In this document: in pieces, positions 12,141-24,190 of the stretch
How positions within the stretch are numbered: the stretch's first letter is position 1
Layout: each line of letters begins with the position of its first letter
Source of the DNA: Penium margaritaceum
Lineage: Eukaryota; Streptophyta; Zygnematophyceae; Desmidiales; Peniaceae
Direction: 5' to 3'
DNA length: 45,038 nucleotides
NCBI GenBank assembly: GCA_023375785.1
Contig: SZWC01006691.1
Coordinates: 20,544 to 65,581 of the forward strand
Made by a program: the position numbers and the translations under genes
Notes under the pieces: generated by a model
Databases searched by the model: none
What the model saw: the letters and a program-made list of their open reading frames with translations, nothing else
Told to the model about the DNA's origin: nothing

Positions 12141-13962
12141 GGCGGAGGCGCAGGCTTTGCAGGCGGAGGCGCAGGCATTGCAGGGGGAGGTGCAAGGCTT
12201 GCAGGCGGAGGCGCAGGCTTTGCAAGCGAAGGCGAAGGCTTTGCAGGCGGAGGCGCAGGCTTTGCAGACGGAGGCGCGGGCATTGCAGGCAGAGGCACAG
12301 GCTTTGCAGGCGGAGGCGCAGGCTTTGTAGGCGGAGGCGCAGGCTTTGCAGGCGGAGGCGCAGGCTTTGCAGGCAGAGGCGTAGGCTTTGCAGGCGGAGG
12401 CACAGGCTTTGTCGGCGGAGGTGCAAGCTTTTCAGGCGGACGCGCTGGCTTTGCAGGCGGAGGCGCAGGCTTTGTAGGCGGAGGCGCAGGCATTGCAGGC
12501 GCAGTCGCAGGTATTACAGGGGGAGGCGCAGGCAATGCAGGCGGAGGCGCAGGCTTTGCGAGCGGAGGCGTAGGCTTTGCAGGCAGAGGCGCAGCTTTGC
12601 AGGCAGAGGCGCAGGCTTTGCAAGCGGAGGCGCAGGCTTCGCAGGCGGAGGTGCAGGCATTGCAGACGGAGGCGCGCGCATTGCAGGCGGAGGCGCAGGC
12701 TTTGCAGGCGGAAGCGCAGGCTTTGTAGGCGGAGGCGCAGGCTTTGCGAGCGGAGGCGCAGGCTTTGCAGGCAGAGGCGCAGGCTTTGCAGGCGGAGGCG
12801 CAGGCGTTGCAGGCGGAGGCGCAGGCATTGCAGGCGGAGGTGCAGGCATTGCAGGCGGAGGCGCGCGCATTGCAGGCGGAGGCGCAAGCTTTGAAGGCGG
12901 AGGCACAGGCTTTGCAGACAGGGGCGCGGGCATTGCAGGCAGAGGCGCGGGCATTGCAGGTGGAGGTGCAGGCATTGCAGGCGGAGGTGCAGGGTTTGCA
13001 GGCGGAGGCGCAGGCATTACAGGTGGTGGCGCGGGCATTGCAGGCGGAGGCGCAGGAATTACAGGCGGAGGAGCAGGGTTTGCAAGCGAAGGAACAGGCT
13101 TTGCAGGCGGAAGCGCAGGCTTTGTAGGCGGAGGCGCAGGCTTTGCGAGCGGAGGCATAGGCTTTGCAGGCGGAGGCGCAGGCTTTGCAGGCACAGGCGC
13201 AGGCTTTGCAAGCGGAGGCGCAGGCTTCGCAGGCGGAGGTGCAGGCATTACAGGCGGAGGCGCGAGCATTGCAGGCGGAGGCGCAAGCTTTGCAGACAGA
13301 GGCACAGGCTTTGCAGACGGAGTCGCTCGCATTGTAGGCGGAGGCGCAGGCATTGCAGGCGGAGGCGCAGGCTTTGCGAGCGGAGGCGCAGGCTTTGCAG
13401 GCGGAGGCGCAGGCTTTGCAATCAGAGGCGCAGGCTTCGCAGGCGAAAGCGTAGGCATTGCAGGCGGAGGCGCAAGAATTGCAAGCGGACGCGCAGGCAT
13501 TGCATGTGGGGGCGCAGGCTTTGCAGTCGGAGGCGCGGGCATTGCAGGCGCAGGCGCAGGCAGTGCACGAGGAGGCGGAGGGTTTGCAGGCGGAGGCGCA
13601 GGCATTGCAGGCGGAGGCGCAGGCATTGCAGGCAGAGGCGCACGCATTGCAGGCGGAGGCGCAGGCATTGCAGGCGGAGGCGCAGGCATTGCACGAGGAG
13701 GCGGAGGGTTTGCAGGCGGAGGCGCAGGCATTGCAGGCGGAGGCGCAGGCATTGCAGGCAGAGGCGCACGCATTGCAGGCGGAGGCGCAGGCATTGCAGG
13801 CGGAGGGGCAGGCATTGTAGGCGGAGGCGCAGGCATTGCAGGCGGAGGTGCAAGCCTTGCAGGCGGAGGCGCAGGCTTTGCAGGCGAAGGCGCAGGTTTT
13901 GCAGGCGGAGGCACAGGCGTTGCAGGCGGAGGTGCAGGCATTGCAGGCGGAGGCGCAGACTT

Positions 13963-16380
13963 TGCAGGCGGAGGCGCAGGCATTGCAGACGGAGGCGCGC
14001 ACACTGCTGGCGGAGGCGCAAGCTTTGCAGGCGGAGGCACAGGCTTTGCGAACGGAGGCGCCGGCTTTGCAGGCGGAGGTGCACGCTGAGGCGGAGGCGC
14101 AGGCTTTTGAGGCGGAGGCGCAGGCTTTGCAGGCGGGGGCGCAGGCGTTGCAGGCGGAGGCGCAGGCATTGCAGACGGAGGCGCGCACACTGCTGGCGGA
14201 GGCGCAAGCTTTGCAGGCGGAGGCACAGGCTTTGCGAACGGAGGCGCCGGCTTTGCAGGCGGAGGTGCACGCTGAGGCGGAGGCGCAGGCTTTTGAGGCG
14301 GAGGCGCAGGCTTTGCAGGCGGGGGCGCAGGCGTTGCAGGCGGAGGCGCAGGCATTGCAGACGGAGGCGCGCACACTGCTGGCGGAGGCGCAAGCTTTGC
14401 AGGCGGAGGCACAGGCTTTGCGAACGGAGGCGCCGGCTTTGCAGGCGGAGGTGCACGCTGAGGCGGAGGCGCAGGCTTTTGAGGCGGAGGCGCAGGCTTT
14501 GCAGGCGGGGGCGCAGGCGTTGCAGGCGGAGGCGCAGGCATTGCAGACGGAGGCGCGCACACTGCTGGCGGAGGCGCAAGCTTTGCAGGCGGAGGCACAG
14601 GCTTTGCGAACGGAGGCGCCGGCTTTGCAGGCGGAGGTGCACGCTGAGGCGGAGGCGCAGGCTTTTGAGGCGGAGGCGCAGGCTTTGCAGGCGGGGGCGC
14701 AGGCGTTGCAGGCGGAGGCGCAGGCATTGCAGACGGAGGCGCGCACACTGCTGGCGGAGGCGCAAGCTTTGCAGGCGGAGGCACAGGCTTTGCGAACGGA
14801 GGCGCCGGCTTTGCAGGCGGAGGTGCACGCTGAGGCGGAGGCGCAGGCTTTTGAGGCGGAGGCGCAGGCTTTGCAGGCGGGGGCGCAGGCGTTGCAGGCG
14901 GAGGCGCAGGCATTGCAGACGGAGGCGCGCACACTGCTGGCGGAGGCGCAAGCTTTGCAGGCGGAGGCACAGGCTTTGCGAACGGAGGCGCCGGCTTTGC
15001 AGGCGGAGGTGCACGCTGAGGCGGAGGCGCAGGCTTTTGAGGCGGAGGCGCAGGCTTTGCAGGCGGGGGCGCAGGCGTTGCAGGCGGAGGCGCAGGCATT
15101 GCAGACGGAGGCGCGCACACTGCTGGCGGAGGCGCAAGCTTTGCAGGCGGAGGCACAGGCTTTGCGAACGGAGGCGCCGGCTTTGCAGGCGGAGGTGCAC
15201 GCTGAGGCGGAGGCGCAGGCTTTTGAGGCGGAGGCGCAGGCTTTGCAGGCGGGGGCGCAGGCGTTGCAGGCGGAGGCGCAGGCATTGCAGACGGAGGCGC
15301 GCACACTGCTGGCGGAGGCGCAAGCTTTGCAGGCGGAGGCACAGGCTTTGCGAACGGAGGCGCCGGCTTTGCAGGCGGAGGTGCACGCTGAGGCGGAGGC
15401 GCAGGCTTTTGAGGCGGAGGCGCAGGCTTTGCAGGCGGGGGCGCAGGCGTTGCAGGCGGAGGCGCAGGCATTGCAGACGGAGGCGCGCACACTGCTGGCG
15501 GAGGCGCAAGCTTTGCAGGCGGAGGCACAGGCTTTGCGAACGGAGGCGCCGGCTTTGCAGGCGGAGGTGCACGCTGAGGCGGAGGCGCAGGCTTTTGAGG
15601 CGGAGGCGCAGGCTTTGCAGGCGGGGGCGCAGGCGTTGCAGGCGGAGGCGCAGGCATTGCAGACGGAGGCGCGCACACTGCTGGCGGAGGCGCAAGCTTT
15701 GCAGGCGGAGGCACAGGCTTTGCGAACGGAGGCGCCGGCTTTGCAGGCGGAGGTGCACGCTGAGGCGGAGGCGCAGGCTTTTGAGGCGGAGGCGCAGGCT
15801 TTGCAGGCGGGGGCGCAGGCGTTGCAGGCGGAGGCGCAGGCATTGCAGACGGAGGCGCGCACACTGCTGGCGGAGGCGCAAGCTTTGCAGGCGGAGGCAC
15901 AGGCTTTGCGAACGGAGGCGCCGGCTTTGCAGGCGGAGGTGCACGCTGAGGCGGAGGCGCAGGCTTTTGAGGCGGAGGCGCAGGCTTTGCAGGCGGGGGC
16001 GCAGGCGTTGCAGGCGGAGGCGCAGGCATTGCAGACGGAGGCGCGCACACTGCTGGCGGAGGCGCAAGCTTTGCAGGCGGAGGCACAGGCTTTGCGAACG
16101 GAGGCGCCGGCTTTGCAGGCGGAGGTGCACGCTGAGGCGGAGGCGCAGGCTTTTGAGGCGGAGGCGCAGGCTTTGCAGGCGGGGGCGCAGGCGTTGCAGG
16201 CGGAGGCGCAGGCATTGCAGACGGAGGCGCGCACACTGCTGGCGGAGGCGCAAGCTTTGCAGGCGGAGGCACAGGCTTTGCGAACGGAGGCGCCGGCTTT
16301 GCAGGCGGAGGTGCACGCTGAGGCGGAGGCGCAGGCTTTTGAGGCGGAGGCGCAGGCTTTGCAGGCGGGGGCGCAGGCTT
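13963..16380. repeat. 186-base higher-order repeat, 13 copies
   Basis: Nine units in fixed order. Eight are 21 bases and one is 18 bases, lacking three bases at GTGCACGCTGAGGCGG, so the period is 186. The GCACGCTGAGG mark is at 14081 and recurs every 186 bases to 16313, giving 13 copies that look identical. Other marks are GCGCACACTGCTGGCGG, GCGAACGGAGGCGCCGG and GGCTTTTGAGGCGG. The two TGA variants interrupt one + frame in every copy, while the other frames stay open. This is the largest higher-order block in the window, about 2.4 kb. Confidence 0.95.
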
Positions 16381-16779
16381 TGCAGGCGGAGGCGCGGGCA
16401 TTGCAGGCAGAGGCGTAGGCATTGCAGGCGGAGGCGCAGGCTTTGCAGGTGGGGGCGCAGGTGTTGCAGGCGGAGGCGCAGGGTTTCAGGCAATGGCGCA
16501 GGGTTTGTAGGCCGAGGCTCTGGCTTTGTAGACGGAGGCGCAGGCTTTGCAAGCGGAGGCGCAGGCTTCGCAGGCGGAGGCGCAGGCATTACTGGCGGAG
16601 GCGCAGGCATTGCAGGCGGAGGCGCAAGAATTGCAGGCGGAGGCGCAGGCTTCGCAGGCGGAGGCGCAGGCATTACTGGCGGAGGCGCAGGCATTGCAGG
16701 CGGAGGCGCAAGAATTGCAGGCGGACGCGCATGCATTGCACGCGGAGGCGCAGGCTTTGCAGACGGAGGCGCGGGCATT

Positions 16780-18000
16780 GCAGGCGGAGGCGCGGGCATA
16801 ACAGGTGGAGGCGCAGGCTTTGTAGGCGGAGGCACAGGCTTTGCAGGCGGAGGCGCAGGCTTTGCAGGCAGAGGCGCAGGCATTGTGGATGGAGGTGCAG
16901 GCATTGCAGGCAGAGGCGCAAGCTTTGCAGTTGAAGGCGCAAGCTTTGTAGGTAGAGGCTAAGGCTTTGCAGACAGAGGCAGGGGCATTGCAGGCGGAGG
17001 CGCGGGCACTGCACGTGGAGGCGCAGGCTTTGCAGGCGGAGGCTCAGGCTTTGAAGGTGGAGGCGCAGGCTTTGCAGGCGGAGGCGCAGGTTTTGCAGGC
17101 GGTGGCGCAGGCTTTGCAAGTGGAGGCGCGGGTTATGCAGGCGGAGGCGCAGGCTTTGTAGGCGGAGGCGCAGGCATTGCAGGCGGAGGCGTAGGCATTA
17201 CAGGCGCAGGCATTACACGCGGAGGCACAGGCTTTGCGAGCGGAGGCGCAGGCTTTGCATGCGAAGGCGCAGGCTTTGCAGGCGGAGGCGCAGGCTTTGC
17301 AATCGGAGGCGCAGGCTTCGGAGGCTGAGGCGCAGGCATTGCAGGCGGAGGCGCAGGCATTGCAGGCGGAGGAGCAAGAATTGCAGGCGGATGCGCAGGC
17401 ATTGCATGTCGAGGCGCAGGCTTTGCAGGCGGAGGCGCAGGCATTGCAGGTGGAGGCGTAGGGTTTGCAGGCGGAGGTGCAGGCATTGCAGGCGGAGGCA
17501 CAAGCTTTGGAGACGGAGGCGCAGGCTTTGCAGGCGGAGGCGCAGGCATTGCAGGCGGAGGCGCAGGCATTGCAGGCGGAGGCGCAGGCATTGCAGGCGG
17601 AGGTGCAAGCATTCCAGGCGGAGGCGCAGGCTTTGCAGGCGAAGGCGCAGGCTTTGCAGGCGGAGGTGCAGGCTTTGCCGGCCAAGGCGCAGGCTTTTCA
17701 GGCGGAGGCGTAGGCTTTGCAGACGGAGGCGCGGGCATTGCAGGCTGAGGCGTGGGCATTGCAGGCAGGGGTGCGGGCTTTGCAGGCGGAGGCGCGGGCT
17801 TTGCAGGCGGAGGCGTAGGCTTTTGAGGTGAAGGCGCAGGCTTTGCGGGCGGAGGCGCGAGCATTGCAGCCGGAGGCTCAGGGTTTGCAGGCGGAGGCAC
17901 AGGCTTTGCAGGCGGAGGCGCAGGCTTTGTAGGCGGAGGCGCAGGCTTTGTAGGCGGAGACGCAGGCTTTGCAGACGGAGGCGGAGGCTTTGCAGGTGGA
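16780..18000. repeat. segmental duplication, copy A (partner at 22.1-23.3 kb)
   Basis: A kilobase-scale block shares an ordered series of rare variants with 22100-23330: GCGGGCATAACAGGTGG, GCAGTTGAAGGCGCAAGC, GGCAGGGGCATTGC (16979; partner about 22400), GGGCACTGCACGTGG, GGCTTCGGAGGCTGAGG, GCATGTCGAGGCG, CAAGCTTTGGAGACGG, TTGCCGGCCAAGGCGC (17675; partner 22991), and GCATTGCAGCCGGAGGC. The offset changes from about 5421 to 5316 along the block, a difference of 105 bases (5 units). The copies therefore differ by whole-unit indels. Confidence 0.88.
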
Positions 18001-18048
18001 GGCGCAGGCTTTGGAGGCGGAGGCGCAGGCTTTGCAGGCGGAGGTGCA

Positions 18049-18868
18049 NNNNNNNNNNNNNNNNNNNNNNNNNNNNNNNNNNNNNNNNNNNNNNNNNNNN
18101 NNNNNNNNNNNNNNNNNNNNNNNNNNNNNNNNNNNNNNNNNNNNNNNNNNNNNNNNNNNNNNNNNNNNNNNNNNNNNNNNNNNNNNNNNNNNNNNNNNNN
18201 NNNNNNNNNNNNNNNNNNNNNNNNNNNNNNNNNNNNNNNNNNNNNNNNNNNNNNNNNNNNNNNNNNNNNNNNNNNNNNNNNNNNNNNNNNNNNNNNNNNN
18301 NNNNNNNNNNNNNNNNNNNNNNNNNNNNNNNNNNNNNNNNNNNNNNNNNNNNNNNNNNNNNNNNNNNNNNNNNNNNNNNNNNNNNNNNNNNNNNNNNNNN
18401 NNNNNNNNNNNNNNNNNNNNNNNNNNNNNNNNNNNNNNNNNNNNNNNNNNNNNNNNNNNNNNNNNNNNNNNNNNNNNNNNNNNNNNNNNNNNNNNNNNNN
18501 NNNNNNNNNNNNNNNNNNNNNNNNNNNNNNNNNNNNNNNNNNNNNNNNNNNNNNNNNNNNNNNNNNNNNNNNNNNNNNNNNNNNNNNNNNNNNNNNNNNN
18601 NNNNNNNNNNNNNNNNNNNNNNNNNNNNNNNNNNNNNNNNNNNNNNNNNNNNNNNNNNNNNNNNNNNNNNNNNNNNNNNNNNNNNNNNNNNNNNNNNNNN
18701 NNNNNNNNNNNNNNNNNNNNNNNNNNNNNNNNNNNNNNNNNNNNNNNNNNNNNNNNNNNNNNNNNNNNNNNNNNNNNNNNNNNNNNNNNNNNNNNNNNNN
18801 NNNNNNNNNNNNNNNNNNNNNNNNNNNNNNNNNNNNNNNNNNNNNNNNNNNNNNNNNNNNNNNNNNNN
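18049..18868. other. assembly gap, 820 N
   Basis: A run of 820 N lies inside the array. Array sequence on both sides is in the same orientation. 820 equals 39 times 21 plus 1, and exactly one base (modulo 21) is needed to join the left flank ending GGAGGTGCA to the right flank starting GCTTTGCAGG. The gap length is therefore in register with the array, as expected if it holds about 39 more units. Confidence 0.99.
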
Positions 18869-21319
18869 GCTTTGCAGGCGGAGGCGCAGGCTTTGCAGGC
18901 GGAGGCGCAGGCTTTGCAGACGGAGGCGCGGGGATTGCAGGCGGAGGCGCGGGCATTGCAGGCAGAGGCACAGGCTTTGCAGGCGGAGGCGCAGGCTTTG
19001 CAGGCGGAGGCGCAGGCTTTGTAGGCGGAGGCGCAGGCATTGCAGGCGCAGTCGCAGGTATTACAGGCGGAGGCGCAGGCAATGCAGGCGAGGGCGCAGG
19101 CTTTGCGAGCGGAGGCGTAGGCTTTGCAGGCAGAGGCGCAGCTTTGCAGGCAGAGGCGCAGGCTTTGCAAGCGGAGGCGCAGGCTTTGCAGGCGGAGGCG
19201 CAGGCTTTGTAGGCGGAGGCGCAGGCTTTGCAGGCGTAGGCGCAGGCTTTGCAGGCAGAGGCGCAGGCTTTGCAGGCGGAGGCACAGGCTTCGTCGCGGA
19301 GGTGCAGGCTTTGCAGGCGGAGGCGCGGGCTTTGCAGGCGGAGGCGCAGGCTTTGTAGGCGGAGGCGCAGGCATTGCAGGCGCAGGCGCAGGCATTGCAG
19401 GCGGAGGCGCAGGCATTGCAGGCGGAGGCGCGCGCATTGCAGGCGGAGGCGCAAGCTTTGAAGGCGGAGGCACAGGCTTTGCAGACAGGGGCGCGGGCAT
19501 TGCAGGGGGCTTTGCAGGCGGAGGAGGTGGAGGTGCAGGCATTGCAGGCGGAGGCGCAGGCTTTGCAGGCGGAGGCGCAGGCATTACAGGTGGTGGCGCG
19601 GGCATTGGAGGCGGAGGCACAGGAATTACAGGCGGAGGAGCAGGGTTTGCAAGCGAAGGAACAGGCTTTGCAGGCGGAAGCGCAGGCTTTGTAGGTGGAG
19701 GCACAGGCTTTGCGAACGGAGGCGCAGGCTTTGCAGGCGGAGGTGCACGCTTTTGAGGCGGAGGCGCAGTCTTTTGAGGCGGAGGCGCAGGCTGTGCAGG
19801 CAGAGGCGCAGGCTTTGCAGGCGGAGGCAAAGGATTTGTCGGCGGTGGCGCAGGCTTTGCAGGCGGAGGCGCGGGCTTTGCAGGCGGAGGCGAAGGCTTT
19901 GTAGGCGGAGGCGCAGGCATTACAGGCGGATGCGCAGGCATTGCAGGCAGAGGCGCAGGCTTTGCGAGCGGAGGCATAGGCTTTGCAGGCGGAGGCGTAG
20001 GCTTTGCAGGCAGAGGCGCAGGCTTTGCAAGCGGAGGCAGGCTTCGCAGGCGGAGGTTCAGGCATTGCAGGCGGAGGCGCGGGCATTGCAAGCGGAGGCG
20101 CAAGCTTTGCAGGCGGAGGCACAGGCTTTGCAGACGGAGTCGCGCGCATGCAGGCAGAGGCGCGGGCATTGCAGGTGGAGGCGCAGGCATTGCAGGCGGA
20201 GGCGCAGGCTTTGCAGGCCGAGGCGCAGGCATTACAGGCGCAGGCATTGCAGGTGGAGGCGCAGGCTTTGCGAGCGGAGGCGCAGGCTTTGCAATCGGAG
20301 GCGCAGGCTTCGCAGGCGAAGGCGCAGGCATTGCAGGCGGAGGCGCAAGAATTGCAAGCGGACGCGCAGGCATTGCATGTGGAGGCGCAGGCTTTGCAGT
20401 CGGAGGCGCGGGCATTGCAGGCGGAGGCGCAGGCATTGCACGTGGAGGCGAATGGGTTTGCAGGCAGAGGCGCACGCATTGCAGGCGGAGGCGAAGGGTT
20501 TCATACGGAGGCGCAGGGTTTGTAGGCGGAGGCGCAGGCTTTGTAGGCGGAGGCGCAGGCTTTGCAGGCGGAGGCGAAGGCTTTGCAAGCAGAGGCGCAG
20601 GCTTTGGAGGCGGAGGCGCAGGCATTGCAGACGGAGGCGCAAGCATTGCAGGCTGAGGCGCAGGCATTGCAGGCGGAGGCGCAGGCATTGCAAGCTCAGG
20701 GGCAGGCTTTGCAATCGGAGGCGCAGGCATTGCAGGCACAGGCGCAGGCATTGTAGGCGTAGGCGCAGGCTTTGCAGGAGGAGGCGCAGGCTTTGCAGGC
20801 GGAGGCGCAGGCTTTGTAGGCGGAGGCACAGGCTTTGTAGGCGGAGACGCTGGCTTTGCAAGCGGAGGCACATGCTTTGCAGGCAGAGGCACTCGCTTTG
20901 CAGGTGGAGGCGCAGGCTTTGCAGGCAGGGGCGCAGGCTTTGCAGGCGAAGGCGCAGGCTTTGGAGGCGGAGGCGCAGGCTTTGCAGGCAGAGGCGCAGG
21001 CTTTGCAAGCGGAGGCGCAGGCTTTGCAGGCGCAGGCGCAGGCTTTGCAGACAGAGGCGCGGGCATTGCAGGCGGAGGTGCGGGCATTGCAGGCGGAGGC
21101 GCGGGCATTGCAGGCGGAGGCGCGGGCATTGCAGGCGGAGGCGCAGGCATTCCAGGCGGAGGCGCAGGCTTTGCAGGCGGAGGCACGACTTTGCAGGCGG
21201 AGGCGCGGGCTTTGTAGGTAGAGGCGCGGGCTTTGCAGGCGGAGGCGCGGGCATTGCAGGCGGAGGCGCGGGCATAACAGGCGGAGGCGCAAGCTTTGCA
21301 GGCGGAGGCACAGGCTTTG

Positions 21320-22090
21320 CAGGCGGAGGCGCAGGCGTTGCAGGCGGAGGCGCAGGCGTTGCAGGCGGAGGCGCAGGCGTTGCAGGCGGAGGCGCAGGCG
21401 TTGCAGGCGGAGGCGCAGGCGTTGCAGGCGGAGGCGCAGGCGTTGCAGGCGGAGGCGCAGGCGTTGCAGGCGGAGGCGCAGGCGTTGCAGGCGGAGGCGC
21501 AGGCGTTGCAGGCGGAGGCGCAGGCGTTGCAGGCGGAGGCGCAGGCGTTGCAGGCGGAGGCGCAGGCGTTGCAGGCGGAGGCGCAGGCGTTGCAGGCGGA
21601 GGCGCAGGCGTTGCAGGCGGAGGCGCAGGCGTTGCAGGCGGAGGCGCAGGCGTTGCAGGCGGAGGCGCAGGCGTTGCAGGCGGAGGCGCAGGCGTTGCAG
21701 GCGGAGGCGCAGGCGTTGCAGGCGGAGGCGCAGGCGTTGCAGGCGGAGGCGCAGGCGTTGCAGGCGGAGGCGCAGGCGTTGCAGGCGGAGGCGCAGGCGT
21801 TGCAGGCGGAGGCGCAGGCGTTGCAGGCGGAGGCGCAGGCGTTGCAGGCGGAGGCGCAGGCGTTGCAGGCGGAGGCGCAGGCGTTGCAGGCGGAGGCGCA
21901 GGCGTTGCAGGCGGAGGCGCAGGCGTTGCAGGCGGAGGCGCAGGCGTTGCAGGCGGAGGCGCAGGCGTTGCAGGCGGAGGCGCAGGCGTTGCAGGCGGAG
22001 GCGCAGGCGTTGCAGGCGGAGGCGCAGGCGTTGCAGGCGGAGGCGCAGGCGTTGCAGGCGGAGGCGCAGGCGTTGCAGGCGGAGGCGCAG
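21320..22090. repeat. pure 21-base run, GTT variant, 36 copies
   Basis: Every unit ends in GCAGGCGTT instead of GCAGGCTTT. The CGTTG mark occurs at 21336 and every 21 bases to 22071, giving 36 units that I read as identical. Such homogeneity beside heterogeneous array marks a recent single-unit amplification or an assembly-level expansion. Confidence 0.95.
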
Positions 22091-22099
22091 GCTTTGCAG

Positions 22100-23330
22100 A
22101 CGGAGGCGCGGGCATTGCAGGCGGAGGCGCGGGCATAACAGGTGGAGGCGCAAGCTTTGTAGGCGGAGGCACAGGCTTTGCAGGCGGAGGCGCAGGCTTT
22201 GCAGGCAGAGGCGCAGGCATTGCAGATGGAGGTGCAAGCATTTCAGGCGGAGGCGCAGGCATTGCAGGCGGAGGCGCAGGCATTGCAGGCGGAGGCGCAG
22301 GCATTGCAGGCGGGGGCGCAGGCATTCCAGGCAGAGGCGCAAGCTTTGCAGTTGAAGGCGCAAGCTTTGTAGGTAGAGGCGAAGGCTTTGCAGATAGAGG
22401 CAGGGGCATTGCAGGCGGAGGCGCGGGCACTGCACGTGGAGGCGCAGGCTTTGCAGGCGGAGGCTCAGGCTTTGAAGGCGGAGGCGCAGGCTTTGCAGGC
22501 GGAGGCGCAGGTTTTGCAGGTGGTGGCGCAGGCTTTGCAAGCGGAGGCGCGGGTTTTGCAGGCGGAGGCGCAGGCTTTGTAGGCGGAGGCGCAGGCATTG
22601 CAGGCGGAGGCGTAGGCATTACAGGCGCAGGCATTACAGGCGGAGGCGCAGGCTTTGCGAGCGGAGGCGCAGGCTTTGCATGCGAAGGCGCAGGCTTTGC
22701 AGGCAGAGGCGCAGGCTTTGCAATTGGAGGCGCAGGCTTCGGAGGCTGAGGCGCAGGCATTGCAGGCGGAGGCGCAGGCATTGCAGGCGGAGGAGCAAGA
22801 ATTGCAGGCGGACGCGCAGGCATTGCATGTCGAGGCGCAGGCTTTGCAGGCGGAGGCGCAGGCATTGCAGGTGGAGGCGCAGGGTTTGCAGGCGGAGGCG
22901 CAGGCATTGCAGGCGGAGGCACAAGCTTTGGAGACGGAGGCGCAGGCTTTGCAGGCGAAGGCGCAGGCTTTGCAGGCGGAGGTGCAGGCTTTGCCGGCCA
23001 AGGCGCAGGCTTTTCAGGCGGAGGCGCAGGCTTTGCAGACGGAGGCGCGGGCATTGCAGGCGGAGGCGTGGGCATTGCAGGCAGGGGTGCGGGCTTTGCA
23101 GGGGGAGGCGCAGGCTTTGCAGGCGGAGGCGCAGGCTTTTGAGGTGAAGGCGCAGGCTTTGCGGGCGGATGCGCGAGCATTGCAGCCGGAGGCTCAGGGT
23201 TTGCAGGCGGAGGCACAGGCTTTGCAGGCGGAGGCGCAGGCTTTGTAGGCGGAGGCGCAGGCTTTGCAGACGGAGGCGGAGGCTTTGCAGGTGGAGGCGC
23301 AGGCTTTGGAGGCGGAGGCGCAGGCTTTGC
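22100..23330. repeat. segmental duplication, copy B (partner at 16.8-18.0 kb)
   Basis: Partner of the block at 16780-18000, with the same ordered rare variants. Copy B has lost several whole units near 22930-22980 that copy A holds as extra repeats, and has the variant GCATTTCAGG near 22230. Both copies end with the CAGACGGAGGCGGAGG and CTTTGGAGGCGG variants. Confidence 0.88.
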
Positions 23331-23369
23331 AGGCGGAGGCGTAGGCTTTGCAGGCGGAGGCGCACGCTT

Positions 23370-24060
23370 TGCAGTCGGAGTCGCAGTCTTTGCAGTCAGA
23401 GGCGCAGGTTTTGGAGGCAGAGGCGCGTGCTTTGCAGGCGGAGGCGCAGGCTTTGCAGGCGGAGGCCCAGGCTTTGCAGGCGGAGGCGCAGGCTTTGCAG
23501 GCGGAGGCGCAGGCTTTGCAGGCAGAGGCGCAGGTTTTGGAGGCAGAGGCGCGTGCTTTGCAGGCGGAGGCGCAGGCTTTGCAGGCGGAGGCCCAGGCTT
23601 TGCAGGCGGAGGCGCAGGCTTTGCAGGCGGAGGCGCACGCTTTGCAGTTGGAGTCGCAGTCTTTGCAGTCAGAGGCGCAGGTTTTGGAGGCAGAGGCGCG
23701 TGCTTTGCAGGCGGAGGCGCAGGCTTTGCAGGCGGAGGCCCAGGCTTTGCAGGCGGAGGCGCAGGCTTTGCAGGCGGAGGCGCAGGCATTGCAGGCGGAG
23801 GCGCAAGCATTGCAGGCGGAGGTGCAGGTTTTGGAGGCAGAGGCGCGTGCTTTGCAGGCGGAGGCGCAGGCTTTGCAGGCGGAGGCCCAGGCTTTGCAGG
23901 CGGAGGCGCAGGCTTTGCAGGCGGAGGCGCACGCTTTGCAGTTGGAGTCGCAGTCTTTGCAGTCAGAGGCGCAGGTTTTGGAGGCAGAGGCGCGTGCTTT
24001 GCAGGCGGAGGCGCAGGCTTTGCAGGCGGAGGCGCAGGCATTGCAGGCGGAGGCGCAAGC
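23370..24060. repeat. irregular higher-order repeat, 126- and 147-base spacing
   Basis: The mark GGTTTTGGAGGCAGAGG occurs at 23407, 23533, 23680, 23827 and 23974, with spacings of 126, 147, 147 and 147 bases (6 or 7 units). Most copies also carry GGAGTCGCAGTCTTTGCAG and GGCCCAGGCTTTGC. Related but dispersed single units with GGAGTCGCAGGC occur near 39117-39160 and 43205. Confidence 0.88.
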
Positions 24061-24190
24061 ATTGCAGGCGGAGGTGCAGGCATTGCAGGTGGAGACGCAG
24101 GCTTTGCAGGCAGAGGCGTAGTCTTTGCAAGCAGAGGCGCAGGCTGTGCAGGCGGAGGCGTAGGCTTTGCAAGCGGAGGCGCAGGCTTTG

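Larger units (their letters stand above)
1..18048. repeat. 21-base tandem array, left segment
   Basis: Continuous tandem repeat. The consensus unit is GCAGGCGGAGGC followed by GCAGGCTTT. The TTT (or ATT/GTT) mark recurs every 21 bases almost throughout. Frequent variants replace GCGG with GCAG or GTGG, GGCGCA with GGTGCA or GGCACA, GCAGGC with GTAGGC or GCAAGC, and CTTT with CATT. All six frames stay open for long stretches because 21 is a multiple of 3 and the unit has no stop in any frame, so open-frame length says nothing about coding. No promoter, splice signal or unique sequence was seen. Function unknown; best called a minisatellite/satellite array. Confidence 0.97.

Noticed and set aside
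10898-16552. The longest open frame, 1,884 codons on the - strand, and other open frames of 1,000-1,600 codons on both strands
   Set aside because: The 21-base unit has no stop in any frame, so length is not evidence of coding. The frame passes through 20-base units and changes its heptapeptide midway, and all other frames are open across the same DNA.
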